Counted from the first letter of the stretch, positions 46,227 through 54,110 are shown. The stretch: 64,000 nucleotides of DNA from JALHNI01 sp965229305 (GCA_965229305.1 CBDDIZ010000038.1:248001-312000), one strand, 5' to 3'. Notes: generated from the letters alone by a model not told the origin. A program made the numbers and translations.

Positions 46227-46386
46227 GTATCTCTCTCTTTCTTCTCCCAAAGATTCCATCCCTAGGCTAAAAGATCTACGAAGTTTATCGAAGCCTTAGG
46301 GCGAAGCAAAGGGGAAGAAAGCAAGAAAGTGCCCCGTAGCCGCGAAATATAGGAGAATTTTCGCTCCTGGCGCCCACTAACAAGGT

Positions 46387-47595
46387 ATGAGCCTGTTTCG
46401 CATGAAGACCGCGGCGGTGTTCGGCATCGACGCCCATCCCATTGATGTGGAAGTCGACCTCCATTCCCACGGCTCCGATCGTGACTTCGTCACCGTCGGT
46501 CTGCCCGACACCGCCGTCCGCGAAAGCCGCGAGCGGATCAAGTCAGCCCTGGTGCATTCCGGCTTTGGTTATCCGTCGCGCGCGGTCACCATCAACCTCG
46601 CGCCCGCCAACGTCCGCAAGGAAGGCGCCAGCTTTGACCTTCCCATGGCGCTGGGCGTGCTCGGTGCGATGGGCGCCTTCCGCGATCACATCGCCCGCGA
46701 ACCGTTCCATCCCTTGATCGTCGGCGAACTGTCCCTCGACGGCAAAATTCGTCCGGTGCGGGGCGCCTTGTCGATCGCCGTTTGCGCCCGACGCGAAGGC
46801 ATTCCGCACCTGATTGTGCCTCTCGAGAACGCGCACGAAGCTGCCGTCGTCGAAGGCGTCCGCGTTTATCCCGCCGAGCATCTGGCCGATGTCGTGAAGC
46901 TACTGGCGAATCCGGAGTTTGCCCAGCCACGCGAGATTCCGCCCCCCAAGCGCGACCACGACGGGGCAACGCACCCCCTCGACTTTCGCGACGTGCGGGG
47001 CCAGTCTTCGGCCAAGCGCGCTCTCGAGGTGGCGGCCGCTGGAGCGCATAATGCTTTGATGATTGGGCCGCCGGGGTCCGGCAAAACGATGCTGGCTAAG
47101 CGGCTCTCCGGCATCCTGCCACGTCTGACGTTTCCCGAGGCGCTCGAGACGACCCAGGTCCACAGCGTCGCGGGCGTGCTGCCGCCCGGCGCCGGTCTGC
47201 TGGTAGAGCGGCCTTATCGCTCGCCGCACCATGCGGTCTCCGACGCCGGCTTAATCGGTGGCGGATCCGGCACCCCGAAGCCCGGCGAAGTGAGCCTTGC
47301 ACACAACGGCATCCTGTTTCTCGACGAGTTACCCGAGTTCTCGCGGCATGTGCTCGAACTCCTGCGCCAACCGCTCGAGGACGGCCAAGTGTCCCTGGCG
47401 CGCTCCAACATGTCGCTCGTCTTCCCCGCCCGCGTGATGCTGCTCTGTGCGATGAACCCCTGCCCGCAAGGATTGCAAAAACGGCGACTGATGATAATCT
47501 CAACACATGGGCAAGAAAAACGTCCTCGCACTGTTGAGAGTATCGACGAAAGGCCAAGCCGACGACGACAAGGACGGTTTGCCACGGCAGCTTGA
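46387..47595 (+). pseudogene. comM: comM/yifB, interrupted by prophage insertion
   Basis: Residues 1-360 are an ordinary ComM (Mg-chelatase-like AAA+ ATPase, usually about 500 residues): N-terminal Lon-like domain with NLAPANVRKEGASFDLPMALGVL, Walker A GPPGSGKTMLAK near 227, NGILFLDELPEFSRHVLELLRQPLEDG (Walker B) and VMLLCAMNPCP. There the conserved AMNPCPCG motif breaks off and the frame continues about 42 residues into prophage sequence, ending at 47595 inside the recombinase gene in another frame. The rest of the AAA+ domain and the C-terminal domain are missing, so the product is expected to be inactive. ComM is a branch-migration helicase for natural transformation. Confidence 0.9.
47452..47475. 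other. Left attachment junction (attL) of the prophage
   Basis: Host comM coding (ATGAACCCCTGCCCG) meets phage sequence here. The exact crossover dinucleotide cannot be fixed without the right end; it should lie within or next to AACCCCTGCCCG. The recombinase gene starts 40 bp to the right, as usual for serine-integrase prophages. Confidence 0.7.
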
Positions 47596-49117
47596 GGACA
47601 TCGAAGAGTTCTGCAAACCGAACGGGCTGACGCTTGAAGGCTTGAACGTCGTCGAGCACTTCCGGCTGACGGGCATTTCAGGCTCATACGTAGACCGTTC
47701 GCCGCAGTTCCAGCGGATGCTCAAGCGGCTCGAAGAACCCGACATTGATGGAATCGTCGTCGCCGAGATTGACCGACTCTTCCGGCCAGCCTACCTGTCG
47801 AGCAACAAAATTTTCGAGCCGTTCGAGCAGCACGAAAAAACGATCTATTGCCGTCTCGGTGCGCTCAAGCCGTGGACGCAGGAAGGAATGGCGACTATCG
47901 GCCTATGGGGAATGGTCGCCGGAATCGAGAAGCGCAACATCAGAGAACGGATGAAGCGTGGCAAGGACAAGTCACGGCGGAACCCAAACCGTGTGTCTGA
48001 TCCTCTCCCGTTCTTCGTCGAGGCCGAGCCAATCGACGACGCTGGCAACGTTCGATTCAAGTACAACGATCAAGCCGACAGACTGGCGCTGGCGTTCAAG
48101 CGCTACGACAACGGCGACACGCTGCGGCAAATCGGCATTGATCTAGGCTTCGGCTCGGTCGCCGCTCTCAGAGTCGCTTTGAAAAACCATTGGGCGCTTG
48201 GCTTCAAACAGGCGATTCACCACCGAGACTACGGCAAGCAGCGGCGAACGAACGCAGACGGCGAATTGATGGACGCCACACGCCGGGTGAAACGTGCCGA
48301 GCCGATCCTGACCCGAACGAACTTGGCCGACTCACCCTTGATCGAGAAGCGCCTGTTCGACCGAGTTCAAATCAAGCTCGACTCGAACCACCGATCCTGG
48401 GAGACGAAAAAGAGTCGGGCGAACACGTTCCTGGGTTCCGGCCTTCTGCTCTGCTCCTGCGGCGAAAAGATGTATCACAAGATGGACAATCGACCGAACA
48501 AACCGAACTACTATCGGTGCTCGACGAACTCGAACGAAAAGGTCTCCTGCGGTGCGCCGACCTTGAACGCTGCCGTTGTTGACCACGAAATCATGTTCTC
48601 GGTCATGTCCTACTTCAACGATCCGAAGGTGATCGAGCGCAACATTCGGCAGCACCAGAGCACCGAGTCCCGTTCGTTGGTCGAGTCTCAAATCGCAGTC
48701 GCCGAGAAGCTCGTAGGGCAACTCAGGACGAAGCTGAACCGTGCCGTCAAGAACAGCATTGAACGTGGCGACCTCTACCTGCCCTACGTCGATCAGTACA
48801 CGAAAGAACTCAAGCAGGCCGAGCAGGACCTAGCGCTGTTGAACGACGAAGCCGAACACAGTCTGACGAACGCCCAGGTCAAGCAAACGGCCAAGCAACT
48901 CGCCGACATCTTCCTGGGGTTTGCCTCGTGGCCGATTGAGAAACAGAAAGCGACCTTGCGAGAGCATCTGGCCGGAATTTTCATGCAGGACGGCAAAGCG
49001 GAACTGATCGTGAAAACGGGCTTGCCCTATCCTCGATTCGCCTCAGAACTGGCTCGACGGGCGAACGTTCGGGAAGGTGTTCTGGCCGTTGCGGGGCTTG
49101 AGGCGGAAGTGGAGTAA
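47507..49117 (+). CDS. int: Large serine recombinase (phage integrase)
   Basis: A 536-residue recombinase. The catalytic domain (about 1-150) begins NVLALLRVSTKGQADDDKDGLPRQ with the nucleophile serine near residue 13 and includes IVVAEIDRLFRP. A recombinase domain follows (about 160-290, DRLALAFKRYDNGDTLRQIGIDLGF) and a zinc ribbon (LLLCSCGEKMYHK, YYRCSTNSNEKVSCGAP; about 305-350), then a coiled coil typical of the directionality region (about 380-450). It integrates into comM. ATG 47507 has no ribosome site; GATAAT lies 8 nt upstream, so the message may be leaderless. Its first 89 bp overlap the comM remnant in another frame. Confidence 0.95.
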   Translation: MGKKNVLALLRVSTKGQADDDKDGLPRQLEDIEEFCKPNGLTLEGLNVVEHFRLTGISGSYVDRSPQFQRMLKRLEEPDIDGIVVAEIDRLFRPAYLSSNKIFEPFEQHEKTIYCRLGALKPWTQEGMATIGLWGMVAGIEKRNIRERMKRGKDKSRRNPNRVSDPLPFFVEAEPIDDAGNVRFKYNDQADRLALAFKRYDNGDTLRQIGIDLGFGSVAALRVALKNHWALGFKQAIHHRDYGKQRRTNADGELMDATRRVKRAEPILTRTNLADSPLIEKRLFDRVQIKLDSNHRSWETKKSRANTFLGSGLLLCSCGEKMYHKMDNRPNKPNYYRCSTNSNEKVSCGAPTLNAAVVDHEIMFSVMSYFNDPKVIERNIRQHQSTESRSLVESQIAVAEKLVGQLRTKLNRAVKNSIERGDLYLPYVDQYTKELKQAEQDLALLNDEAEHSLTNAQVKQTAKQLADIFLGFASWPIEKQKATLREHLAGIFMQDGKAELIVKTGLPYPRFASELARRANVREGVLAVAGLEAEVE

Positions 49118-49159
49118 AGCAGGTTAGCAGGTTATGCTAAGTTCGAGAAGCACCTAGAG

Positions 49160-49858
49160 TTGCAGCTGATGACTGGTCACAACGACTACACACTAAAGAA
49201 CACTCAAAAGAACGATGTCTTCCTTCGCCTGACAAGAATGCGCTTCGATCCAGCAGATTTCGCATGGGCTGAACATCAGCGAAAAGCGCCGCACAGCTAC
49301 AGCAATTACTTGGTCTCCAGACTCGTACATCGATCAAGTGATTACTATTTCATATTCGATGGTCGCTTGTGTATCTTTTCGCCAGGAGCGGGTCAGGCCA
49401 AAGTATCAAGCGAGGATCATCTCAATTGGGGTGAAATGTTATCTCGGGTGGACAAGTGGCTAACAGAACTCCGACGAGAACTCGATGCACCGGACCTTTG
49501 GAATCAATACAAGCAGCAGAAGCAGTTCGCCACGTCGGTTGTTCGGAGCCAACCGAATAATAGTATGTTTACTGAACCAGAGCGCAAACGGATTGCGGAG
49601 GCGGTCGAGGAAGTCAAGGTTCAACTGCACTCGATGCACGCCTGGAACGCCCAAGAAGCGGCAATCATCGACCGCCAGTTCAGCCATCTGGAGGAAGCAC
49701 TGGAGCGGGTTGGCCGCAAGGACTGGCTTCTGTTGTTCTACGGCGGAATCATGTCGGTTCTCATCAATCTTGCCGTGACACCAGAACAAGGCGACCGCAT
49801 AATGGCGCTTGCGGCAACGCTTCTGCGCCCAATCTTCGAGGGTTTGCTGCTCAACTAA
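49160..49858 (+). CDS. Hypothetical prophage protein with C-terminal membrane segments
   Basis: A 232-residue frame from TTG 49160 (ATG 49169 is an alternative). Residues 5-95 are a mixed alpha/beta domain (TLKNTQKNDVFLRLTRMRFDPADF, YYFIFDG) ending in WGEMLSRVDKWLTELRRELDAPDLWNQYKQ, a pattern that recurs in unknown proteins with a C-terminal FT-xE-R-I-AE-EEVK helix, as here. The last 50 residues (RKDWLLLFYGGIMSVLINLAV, then MALAATLLRPIFEGLLL) are hydrophobic. No family name can be given; position next to the integrase suggests an accessory lysogeny gene. TATGCT at 49133 may be its -10. Confidence 0.65.
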   Translation: MQLMTGHNDYTLKNTQKNDVFLRLTRMRFDPADFAWAEHQRKAPHSYSNYLVSRLVHRSSDYYFIFDGRLCIFSPGAGQAKVSSEDHLNWGEMLSRVDKWLTELRRELDAPDLWNQYKQQKQFATSVVRSQPNNSMFTEPERKRIAEAVEEVKVQLHSMHAWNAQEAAIIDRQFSHLEEALERVGRKDWLLLFYGGIMSVLINLAVTPEQGDRIMALAATLLRPIFEGLLLN

Positions 49859-49860
49859 AC

Positions 49861-49916
49861 AGATACGTCTTTCCTGTTCCAATAGACACGTCTTTTCCCG
49901 ACGAACAGACACGTCT
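49861..49916 (+). promoter_or_regulatory. Three operator-like palindromes at 23-bp spacing
   Basis: AGATACGTCT (49861), AGACACGTCT (49884) and AGACACGTCT (49907) start exactly 23 bp apart. Each is an imperfect dyad AGA(C/T)-AC-GTCT. They lie just downstream of the stop at 49858 and about 30 bp upstream of a promoter-like sequence at 49947. The same element recurs at 53465, 53481, 54143, 55424, 56748 and 58109. Confidence 0.7.
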
Positions 49917-49946
49917 ATCTCCCCTTAGAATCAACGATTTCCGAGC

Positions 49947-49975
49947 TTGACTAGAGCCGCTTCGGGGAGTACCCT
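49947..49975 (+). promoter_or_regulatory. Sigma70-like promoter
   Basis: TTGACT (49947-49952), 17 bp, TACCCT (49970-49975). The -35 and spacer share TTGAC(A/T)-N3-GCCGCTTCGG with the promoter at 53511, and both have AGAYACGTCT sites upstream. It would drive the gene at 50065 with a leader of about 80 nt. Confidence 0.55.
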
Positions 49976-50064
49976 AGGGGTGTCGTCAACGCTTTCCTTC
50001 GGCGCTGATAGGTAACAGGCCACCGTGCGACTCAGAGGCAAATCCACAAAGGAATTTTTGCCCG

Positions 50065-50484
50065 ATGAGTCTATTCAGCATGAGTGTTCCGCAGGTGCTC
50101 GACCTTTGGTCCGAGCTTGAACAGGCGTACCACGGGACCAATCGATACCGCCAGAATGCCGCCGAGATTTGGGCGCACAACCTGATGCCGAACTCGCCGA
50201 CGTATCACGAGCGCTTCGCCAGCGTTGCGCAATCTGATGCCTTCAAATCGGAAATCGAGACCGTCGAATCGTCCGCAATGTCAGCGCTCTACGAACTCTT
50301 GACACGCTTCGCCCGGAACCGAAACGCCGACATCCTGATCAATGGCCGTCCGTTAGGGAAGTGGCTGAAGAAGCAACGCCGAATGGTCCGTTGGGAAGTT
50401 CAGGTGGTTCCGAGAGAAGCCGACCTGCGAGAAGCGCTTCAGAGCCGAGCTTGGTGGCCCGTCGCCGACCAGCAAGCGGCCTAG
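50065..50484 (+). CDS. Hypothetical prophage protein
   Basis: A 139-residue, mostly helical protein with AAAGGAA upstream of its ATG. It contains VPQVLDLWSELEQAYHGTNRYRQNAAEIWAHNLMP and a C-terminal part WEVQVVPREADLREALQSRAWWPVA. No signal peptide, membrane segment or recognised motif. It is the first gene after the 23-bp-spaced operator cluster and so is a candidate for a lysogeny-controlled function. The next 215 bp (50485-50699) hold no convincing gene. Confidence 0.6.
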   Translation: MSLFSMSVPQVLDLWSELEQAYHGTNRYRQNAAEIWAHNLMPNSPTYHERFASVAQSDAFKSEIETVESSAMSALYELLTRFARNRNADILINGRPLGKWLKKQRRMVRWEVQVVPREADLREALQSRAWWPVADQQAA

Positions 50485-50687
50485 GCGTTCTGACGGATCA
50501 GAGCGAACGGCGGCTGCGAACGTTCGGTGTTGAAACCTGTCGCTGCCGGGATTGCGCTGGCTCAGGCGAAGAGTTGGATATCCGATACATCATGGCTCGT
50601 GACACTCGGGGAATGGTGGAAGAGGATCGGGTCGTGACGCTCCGTTGAGACTAGATGCTGTGTAGTGCAAGGTGCTCCCGCTTGCGA

Positions 50688-50693
50688 TACGCT
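50688..50693 (+). promoter_or_regulatory. -10-like TACGCT before membrane gene A
   Basis: TACGCT lies 6 nt before ATG 50700; GTGCAA 17 bp further upstream is a weak -35. No ribosome site precedes the ATG, so the message would start at or next to the start codon. Confidence 0.45.
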
Positions 50694-50699
50694 GTTCGC

Positions 50700-51314
50700 A
50701 TGTATCGGAGACTCGCACTATTTTCACTGCTAGTTGTAGCTCTGTTCGCTCAGGACGATGTGCCGATGCTACCTGATCCGGGATCATGGGACAAGCTGAA
50801 AGACATTCCTGGCTGGTGGATGAGCGAAGCCGGGGCTGCGTGGTTCTGTGGCATCATCGCCGTAGTCATCACGACAGTTCTGGGAATCAAGCAGAATCGA
50901 CTACAAAAGGCAATGGACAAATGGCAGCGAGAGTCAACCGAAGCCGACAGGATTGACAAAGGGATCGAACGTATCATGTTGGCTGAGCACGAATGGTCCA
51001 AACAATACGAACGGCCATATGCTGACGACATAAGCAACCTTTCCTCCGATGCTCAACGAGGAAGTTCTTATCTCAATGACATCAGAGACAAGCATCGATC
51101 AGAGAAACAGAGAACCGAAGAGCAGGTCTTCAAGGCCATCGACATTCTCTGCTTTTATGTGCGCAACGGCTTGATCCCGAATCGTCAGCTATTGAGGCCG
51201 TTAGACCGCAAAGTCTTCTATTGGTACATGACGTTAGGTGAATCGTATCCAGAATGGAAAGGCATCTATCAAGATTTTGAGTGGTATGCTTCTGACCTCA
51301 CGAATAACTATTGA
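50700..51314 (+). CDS. Prophage membrane-protein family, member A
   Basis: A 204-residue protein. ATG 50700 begins a signal-like segment (MYRRLALFSLLVVALFAQ); the longer frame start at 50655 is rejected. A TM helix at about 46-63 leads straight into KQNRLQKAMDKWQRES (64-79), followed by a helical cytosolic domain with DILCFYVRNGLIPNRQLLRPLDRKVFYWY near 150-178. The TM-QNRLQ-WQ block and the LC..I..W motif are shared with members at 52498, 58700 and 63056, and recall DUF4760-type proteins. Convergent with the glycosyltransferase (8-bp gap). Candidate cargo gene, perhaps superinfection exclusion; unproven. Confidence 0.75.
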   Translation: MYRRLALFSLLVVALFAQDDVPMLPDPGSWDKLKDIPGWWMSEAGAAWFCGIIAVVITTVLGIKQNRLQKAMDKWQRESTEADRIDKGIERIMLAEHEWSKQYERPYADDISNLSSDAQRGSSYLNDIRDKHRSEKQRTEEQVFKAIDILCFYVRNGLIPNRQLLRPLDRKVFYWYMTLGESYPEWKGIYQDFEWYASDLTNNY

Positions 51315-51322
51315 GATGAGAA

Positions 51323-52426
51323 TCACTGCCGCAGTATAGTACTCGACCGCAATGCAAACGGCGGCTGGTTGGCCAGGAACGTCATCCCGTAGTTGTTCAC
51401 GCCCTTCCCTGCCTCGACCGCATCCGGCTTCAAGATCAGTTGATTGTCAGCGAACGGGCGATAGTCTACGGTGTGTTGAAAGCGTCCCCATTTCTTGGTG
51501 ATCTTTACGACATCCGGGTGCTGATCCTTCAACGACTCGGCCATCTTCAATCGCCCGTCGCCCTGATAGAGTTCGTCCGTGTTGCCGCCCTTCATCGTCA
51601 TCGTCTCGGCTTTGTCGGCCAGGAACGCATTGAACAGGACCGTGCAATATCCGGCCTTGAGGACTCTGAGCGACAGGTCCGTGTCTTCGTTGTAGCGCCC
51701 ACGCCAGCGAAACGGGACGGAATTGTCTATGAGGATGCACGAGTAGATGCGGGTGTTGAGGGCGAACGGCGGGATGTTGCCAGCCTTGCGAGTCACAAAG
51801 TGAAAGTACTGCATTCCCGCCAGGGCGACGTTCTCGAAGCGGTCGGTGAAGTCCTCGCAGGCCGCAAACGTAGCGCCAGACGAGACGGGCACTTTGAGGT
51901 TGCGGTTGAAACGGAAGAACCCGTCAATGTTGTCGTCGAGAATCCAATGCCGTTTGTGGCCTTCGGAGATTGAATGCTCCCAGACCCAGTTCCGAGCAGG
52001 AATGCTTCCCTGGCCGAGATTCGAGAACGGCAGAACCAGAATCTTCGCCGGATCGATCACCGCAGCGTATTGATCGAACTCCTGCGGCTCGACGACGATG
52101 CGATACGGAACGCCCATGTATTCAAGCGCACGGGAAGTCAGGCGGGATTCCCAACGGCCTTTCGAGATGACGTAGATCGGATAGCGTGGCGTCACCATAG
52201 GGCTGGCATAGCGCTTGTCCGTATAGTGCCCGATGGAGGCTTGCGGATACCACAGGCTACGGGTTTTGTCGGTGATCTTCTGGCCGACCAAAGCGGCGAA
52301 GCTCTCTCTGTCCGTGGCGTTGGCGAAGTGGACCTTGACGGTTTGGGACGGCTCCAGGTCCTCGTGCGAATACTCGGGCATGTTGCGCCAGAGTTCTTTC
52401 CATGACGGGTTTGCGTGTTCTGTCAT
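51323..52426 (-). CDS. TET-associated-type glycosyltransferase (TAGT/GREB1-like)
   Basis: A 367-residue protein. The N-terminal part (EYSHEDLEPSQTVKVHFANATDRESFAALVGQ, then TDKTRSLWYPQ) is a small domain seen in many phage DNA-modification proteins. The glycosyltransferase domain starts YPIYVISKGRWESRLTSRALEYMG (about 74-97), with HWILDDNIDGFFRFNR (an acidic metal site, about 157-172) and RGRYNEDTDLSLRVLKAGYCTVLFNAFLADK (about 240-270), then GGNTDELYQGDGRLKMAESL. In phages this family is linked to TET/JBP oxygenases and is thought to add sugar to hydroxymethylated bases. No oxygenase is seen in this window. TAAATA lies 5 nt before the ATG. Confidence 0.82.
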   Translation of the reverse strand: MTEHANPSWKELWRNMPEYSHEDLEPSQTVKVHFANATDRESFAALVGQKITDKTRSLWYPQASIGHYTDKRYASPMVTPRYPIYVISKGRWESRLTSRALEYMGVPYRIVVEPQEFDQYAAVIDPAKILVLPFSNLGQGSIPARNWVWEHSISEGHKRHWILDDNIDGFFRFNRNLKVPVSSGATFAACEDFTDRFENVALAGMQYFHFVTRKAGNIPPFALNTRIYSCILIDNSVPFRWRGRYNEDTDLSLRVLKAGYCTVLFNAFLADKAETMTMKGGNTDELYQGDGRLKMAESLKDQHPDVVKITKKWGRFQHTVDYRPFADNQLILKPDAVEAGKGVNNYGMTFLANQPPFALRSSTILRQ

Positions 52427-52431
52427 GGCAG

Positions 52432-52437
52432 TATTTA
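52432..52437 (-). promoter_or_regulatory. TAAATA box before the glycosyltransferase
   Basis: On the minus strand GGCGTG-TAAATA is followed by 5 nt and ATG 52426. No -35 is visible. Same arrangement as at 59768 and 61038. Confidence 0.45.
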
Positions 52438-52484
52438 CACGCCTGCATCTGGCTGCGGACAGATCAGGGCATCGAGGGCGGTGC

Positions 52485-52490
52485 TATGCT
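52485..52490 (+). promoter_or_regulatory. -10-like TATGCT before membrane gene B
   Basis: TATGCT lies 7 nt before ATG 52498; no ribosome site lies between. It supports 52498 over the longer frame start at 52402, which would overlap the divergent gene. Confidence 0.45.
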
Positions 52491-52497
52491 ACTGCCC

Positions 52498-53424
52498 ATG
52501 TATCAGACCGTTGCTCTCTGTTTACTGTGCTCGTTAACGATGTTGGCTCAGAAGGCATCGGGACCTAACGACGGTGTTCCGCAACAGGCTTACGCTCAGT
52601 ACCCGAACGGCCAAAAAGTTCCTTACGTCCAGGTGATTCCCGGTGGAGCGATTTACATTGCAAACGGGCCGGAAATGTTGAAAGGTCACACGGTTCAACT
52701 TGTTTCGGACGAAAACCATCCGATTGTCATCAAGCCGCAGGACGGCGGCTTCTGGGGGTGGCTATCTGGCGAGGCGGGTTCCGGTGTGGTCGTTGGGATG
52801 ATCACGCTGATCATCACCATGAATCTGGCGTATCGGCAGAATCGATTACAGACAGAAATGAACGTCTGGCAGAAGCAGGATGCGATTCGTCAAGCAGAAT
52901 GGAATGCATCGGAAGCCCAAAGAGACGCCGACCTACAAGCTCAGATTCACCAGTGGCAGAGGGAGCAGGCAGAGGGCGAGGTGTTCATTCCTACATTTCT
53001 TAAACTTCTTGAAGCAAACCGCTCCCTAGAAGCCGTTCTATCTGAGTTGGAACCTGCTCGTAAAGTAAAAGCGGAACTAGATGAACATTCTTTTCCTCGT
53101 CATCTCACAGTCGTGGAAGGAAGCGGGGAGGAAGAGTGGTGGCGCCGTCAGAAACACGTGAGGGAATGGATTACCGATCTATCCCGTCAAAGAGCCGAAG
53201 CGGAACATACGCTGTATCCTGCGATTGAGTCCATCTGTTACCTTATTGACAAGAACATCGTCACTGCTCCAAAATTCATCGAGCCTTTTCGTGAACGTCT
53301 TTCCTTCTGGATGAAGAATCTGGATCAGACCGACTCGGGACTCAGGATCAACAGATATCCCTACTTTGAAAAGCAGCACCGCTCATTCATGCAGACTCAA
53401 CAGTGTGACCTCCACACGGAATGA
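52498..53424 (+). CDS. Prophage membrane-protein family, member B
   Basis: A 308-residue protein, the longest family member. Signal-like start MYQTVALCLLCSLTMLAQ, then an exported segment of about 70 residues (FWGWLSGEAGSG near its end), a TM helix at about 93-112, RQNRLQTEMNVWQKQD (113-128), a long helical region with a likely coiled coil (SEAQRDADLQAQIHQWQREQ), and ESICYLIDKNIVTAPKFIEPFRERLSFWM near 240-270. The first residues (MYxxxAL..L) resemble member A, so these two may be the most recent duplicates. Divergent from the glycosyltransferase across about 70 bp. Function unknown. Confidence 0.75.
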   Translation: MYQTVALCLLCSLTMLAQKASGPNDGVPQQAYAQYPNGQKVPYVQVIPGGAIYIANGPEMLKGHTVQLVSDENHPIVIKPQDGGFWGWLSGEAGSGVVVGMITLIITMNLAYRQNRLQTEMNVWQKQDAIRQAEWNASEAQRDADLQAQIHQWQREQAEGEVFIPTFLKLLEANRSLEAVLSELEPARKVKAELDEHSFPRHLTVVEGSGEEEWWRRQKHVREWITDLSRQRAEAEHTLYPAIESICYLIDKNIVTAPKFIEPFRERLSFWMKNLDQTDSGLRINRYPYFEKQHRSFMQTQQCDLHTE

Positions 53425-53464
53425 TCCTCTTGCGTTCGGACTTCGGCCTCGCCGCTCTGCTATT

Positions 53465-53490
53465 AGATACGTCTAACAGTAGATATGTCT
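53465..53490 (+). promoter_or_regulatory. Two operator-like palindromes
   Basis: AGATACGTCT (53465-53474) and AGATATGTCT (53481-53490), 16 bp apart start to start, about 20 bp upstream of the -35 at 53511. Both keep the AGA(C/T)-N2-GTCT dyad. Confidence 0.65.
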
Positions 53491-53510
53491 ATTCCAATCA
53501 ATCGCTTACG

Positions 53511-53540
53511 TTGACACTTGCCGCTTCGGTGTGCTAGGCT
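53511..53540 (+). promoter_or_regulatory. Sigma70-like promoter
   Basis: TTGACA (53511-53516), 18 bp, TAGGCT (53535-53540). Drives the gene at 53667 with a leader of about 120 nt. Shares GCCGCTTCGG in the spacer with the promoter at 49947. Confidence 0.65.
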
Positions 53541-53624
53541 GTCGTTGTAGCTGATCGACGTACACACCCGGTAAGGGACATCTGCACGCCGTCATCTCCA
53601 AACACTGAACATCTAAGACGAAGG

Positions 53625-53651
53625 GCACGCCACGAGTATATTCCGGCGTGC
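53625..53651 (+). promoter_or_regulatory. Hairpin in leader just before a start codon
   Basis: GCACGCC (53625) pairs with GGCGTGC (53645) across 13 bases, ending 15 nt before ATG 53667. A third copy GCACGCC at 53584 could compete for pairing, allowing two alternative structures. No trailing T run, so it is not a terminator. Confidence 0.45.
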
Positions 53652-53666
53652 GATAGAGACCCATAA

Positions 53667-54110
53667 ATGAGTATCCTTACCATCCAAGAAACCCAAGTAT
53701 CACCAGTTCCCGCCTACATCGACCTCAGACCAGCGTCGATTTCCTCAAACGGCCAAGAGACGTTGATCTTCCCCGAACAGCAGCAACAGGCCACAGAAGC
53801 GGCAGCGCTGATCGAAGCCCGTCTCAGACATCTAACAACACTGGTTGAAGAGTTTGAAGAATTCGACGAACTACTGAACCTCAGAGCATCAGGCTGCGGG
53901 ACAAAGAAGGAACGAACCGAACGAGAACGCCGATACCGCCTGTTGGAATCCCGACTCTTTGCTGGCGCTGATTGGTGTGCGGATGGCGTTCTTGACAAAG
54001 CACTCGAAGATGTTCGTTCTTGCGCCACGGAACTAGACGTAGACTACGGCGAAGTCCAAGAACTGCTCCGGCGCATTGACGCAGTTGCGGAAAACATGAG
54101 CGACGAATAG
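53667..54110 (+). CDS. Hypothetical helical prophage protein
   Basis: A 147-residue acidic protein. Residues 1-40 are extended; residues 42-147 are helical with likely coiled coil (TEAAALIEARLRHLTTLVEEFEEFDELLNL, YGEVQELLRRIDAVAENMSDE). No recognised domain. Transcribed from a clear promoter with operators upstream and a structured leader, so its expression looks closely controlled. Confidence 0.6.
   Translation: MSILTIQETQVSPVPAYIDLRPASISSNGQETLIFPEQQQQATEAAALIEARLRHLTTLVEEFEEFDELLNLRASGCGTKKERTERERRYRLLESRLFAGADWCADGVLDKALEDVRSCATELDVDYGEVQELLRRIDAVAENMSDE

Noticed and set aside
46387..47595. Intact 402-residue ComM-like protein
   Set aside because: The last 42 residues are phage-encoded and unrelated; the conserved motif breaks at AMNPCP and the C-terminal domain is absent.
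50361..50648. 95-codon plus-strand frame overlapping the 50065 gene
   Set aside because: Starts inside another gene in a different frame, with arginine-rich composition typical of a shadow frame.
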